Shown here piece after piece: positions 6,427-6,543 of a stretch of DNA of 6,543 nucleotides. The translations under genes and the position numbers were made by a program. Origin of the DNA: Candidatus Nitrosopumilus sp. (lineage in GTDB: Archaea; Thermoproteota; Nitrososphaeria; Nitrososphaerales; Nitrosopumilaceae). The stretch spans positions 1-6,543 of the forward strand of contig JAOUAY010000072.1 of assembly GCA_029860565.1 (NCBI GenBank), in the 5' to 3' direction. The first letter of the stretch is position 1, and each line of letters starts with the position of its first letter. Below the pieces are notes generated by a model. It did not search any database and was not told where the DNA came from. It saw nothing but the letters and a program-made list of their open reading frames with translations.

Positions 6427-6539
6427 CGGGGTAGCTCAGCCTGGTTAGAGTGCCAGTTCGCTTGGTAATCTCTAACGGTTCTCCAACTAAGGCAATACTC
6501 ATAATCTGGAGGTCGCGAGTTCGAAACTCGCCCCCGGCA
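6425..6539 (+). tRNA. tRNA-Met: Elongator tRNA-Met (CAT), interrupted by a 40-nt intron
   Basis: The exons are 6425-6456 and 6497-6539, giving a 75-nt mature tRNA. The acceptor stem GCCGGGG (6425-6431) pairs with CCCCGGC (6532-6538), and the discriminator is A6539. The D-stem GCTC/GAGT has one G-U pair. After splicing the anticodon stem is CCAGA/TCTGG around the loop CTCATAA, with anticodon CAT at 6500-6502. The variable loop is AGGTC, and the T-arm is GCGAG-TTCGAAA-CTCGC (6515-6531). CCA is not encoded; the genome reads CACA after the discriminator. The acceptor and anticodon arms resemble archaeal elongator Met tRNAs. Initiator tRNA-Met or tRNA-Ile2 (CAT with lysidine-like agmatidine) are the alternatives and are less likely. 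Confidence 0.93.
6457..6496 (+). other. tRNA intron (40 nt) at non-canonical position 30/31 with BHB splice motif
   Basis: The intron lies between G30 (6456) and A31 (6497), not at the usual 37/38. The splice motif is visible. The central 4-bp helix TGCC (6451-6454) pairs with GGCA (6491-6494). Each strand is followed by a 3-nt bulge, AGT (6455-6457) and ATA (6495-6497). Cutting after the second base of each bulge gives exactly these ends. The outer helix is GAG (6448-6450) with CTC (6498-6500). The inner helix is relaxed: only TTGG (6462-6465) with CCAA (6483-6486) pairs well. It would be removed by the archaeal tRNA splicing endonuclease and ligase. Confidence 0.88.
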
Positions 6540-6543
6540 CACA

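Noticed and set aside
6458..6497. Intron placed one base later (between positions 31 and 32)
   Set aside because: The mature stem would keep a U31-U39 mismatch, and the cut would fall off the 2/3 position of both bulges. The 30/31 placement gives a perfect stem and fits the splice motif.
6345..6542. Minus-strand frame over the topoisomerase end and tRNA
   Set aside because: It is the antisense of a well-supported tRNA gene; such frames over tRNA genes are common artefacts.

Overview
The window looks like ammonia-oxidising archaeal chromosome, from a Nitrosopumilus-like member of the Thaumarchaeota (Nitrososphaerota). The strongest evidence is a eukaryote-type DNA topoisomerase IB, the characteristic topoisomerase of that phylum among archaea. 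Supporting evidence is the high A+T content, a thaumarchaeal-style TatA/Hcf106-like protein, archaeal TATA boxes close to start codons (leaderless or very short leaders), and an intron-containing tRNA-Met with a bulge-helix-bulge (BHB) splice motif.

Layout from left to right. A TatA-like membrane protein (+) begins at or before the window edge. It ends in a perfect 33-bp tandem duplication, and 4 bp later it meets a convergent beta-class DNA methyltransferase (-). The methyltransferase diverges from a long Hrq1/MrfA-family helicase (+, TTG start), which carries an extra zinc ribbon at its N-terminus and a DUF1998/MZB zinc site at its C-terminus. Then, all on +, come a classical short-chain dehydrogenase with its own TATA box, topoisomerase IB, and an elongator tRNA-Met(CAT) split by a 40-nt intron at the non-canonical position 30/31.

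The genes do not form one operon. TatA is a protein-export component, the dehydrogenase is a metabolic enzyme of unknown substrate, and the helicase and topoisomerase are housekeeping DNA-repair and topology enzymes. The methyltransferase has no partner nuclease in view. Its divergent pairing with a DUF1998 helicase recalls parts of defence systems such as DISARM, but the other required parts are absent, so this is not claimed. No clearly new multi-gene system is visible. The best unusual items are the tRNA intron with its clean splice motif and alternative pairing, the tatA tail duplication lying in a convergent terminator zone, and the zinc-ribbon fusion on the helicase.

No stretch over 300 bases lacks a gene. 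The gaps are 4 bp (tatA/methyltransferase), 93 bp (methyltransferase/helicase), 44 bp (helicase/dehydrogenase), 81 bp (dehydrogenase/topoisomerase) and 42 bp (topoisomerase/tRNA).
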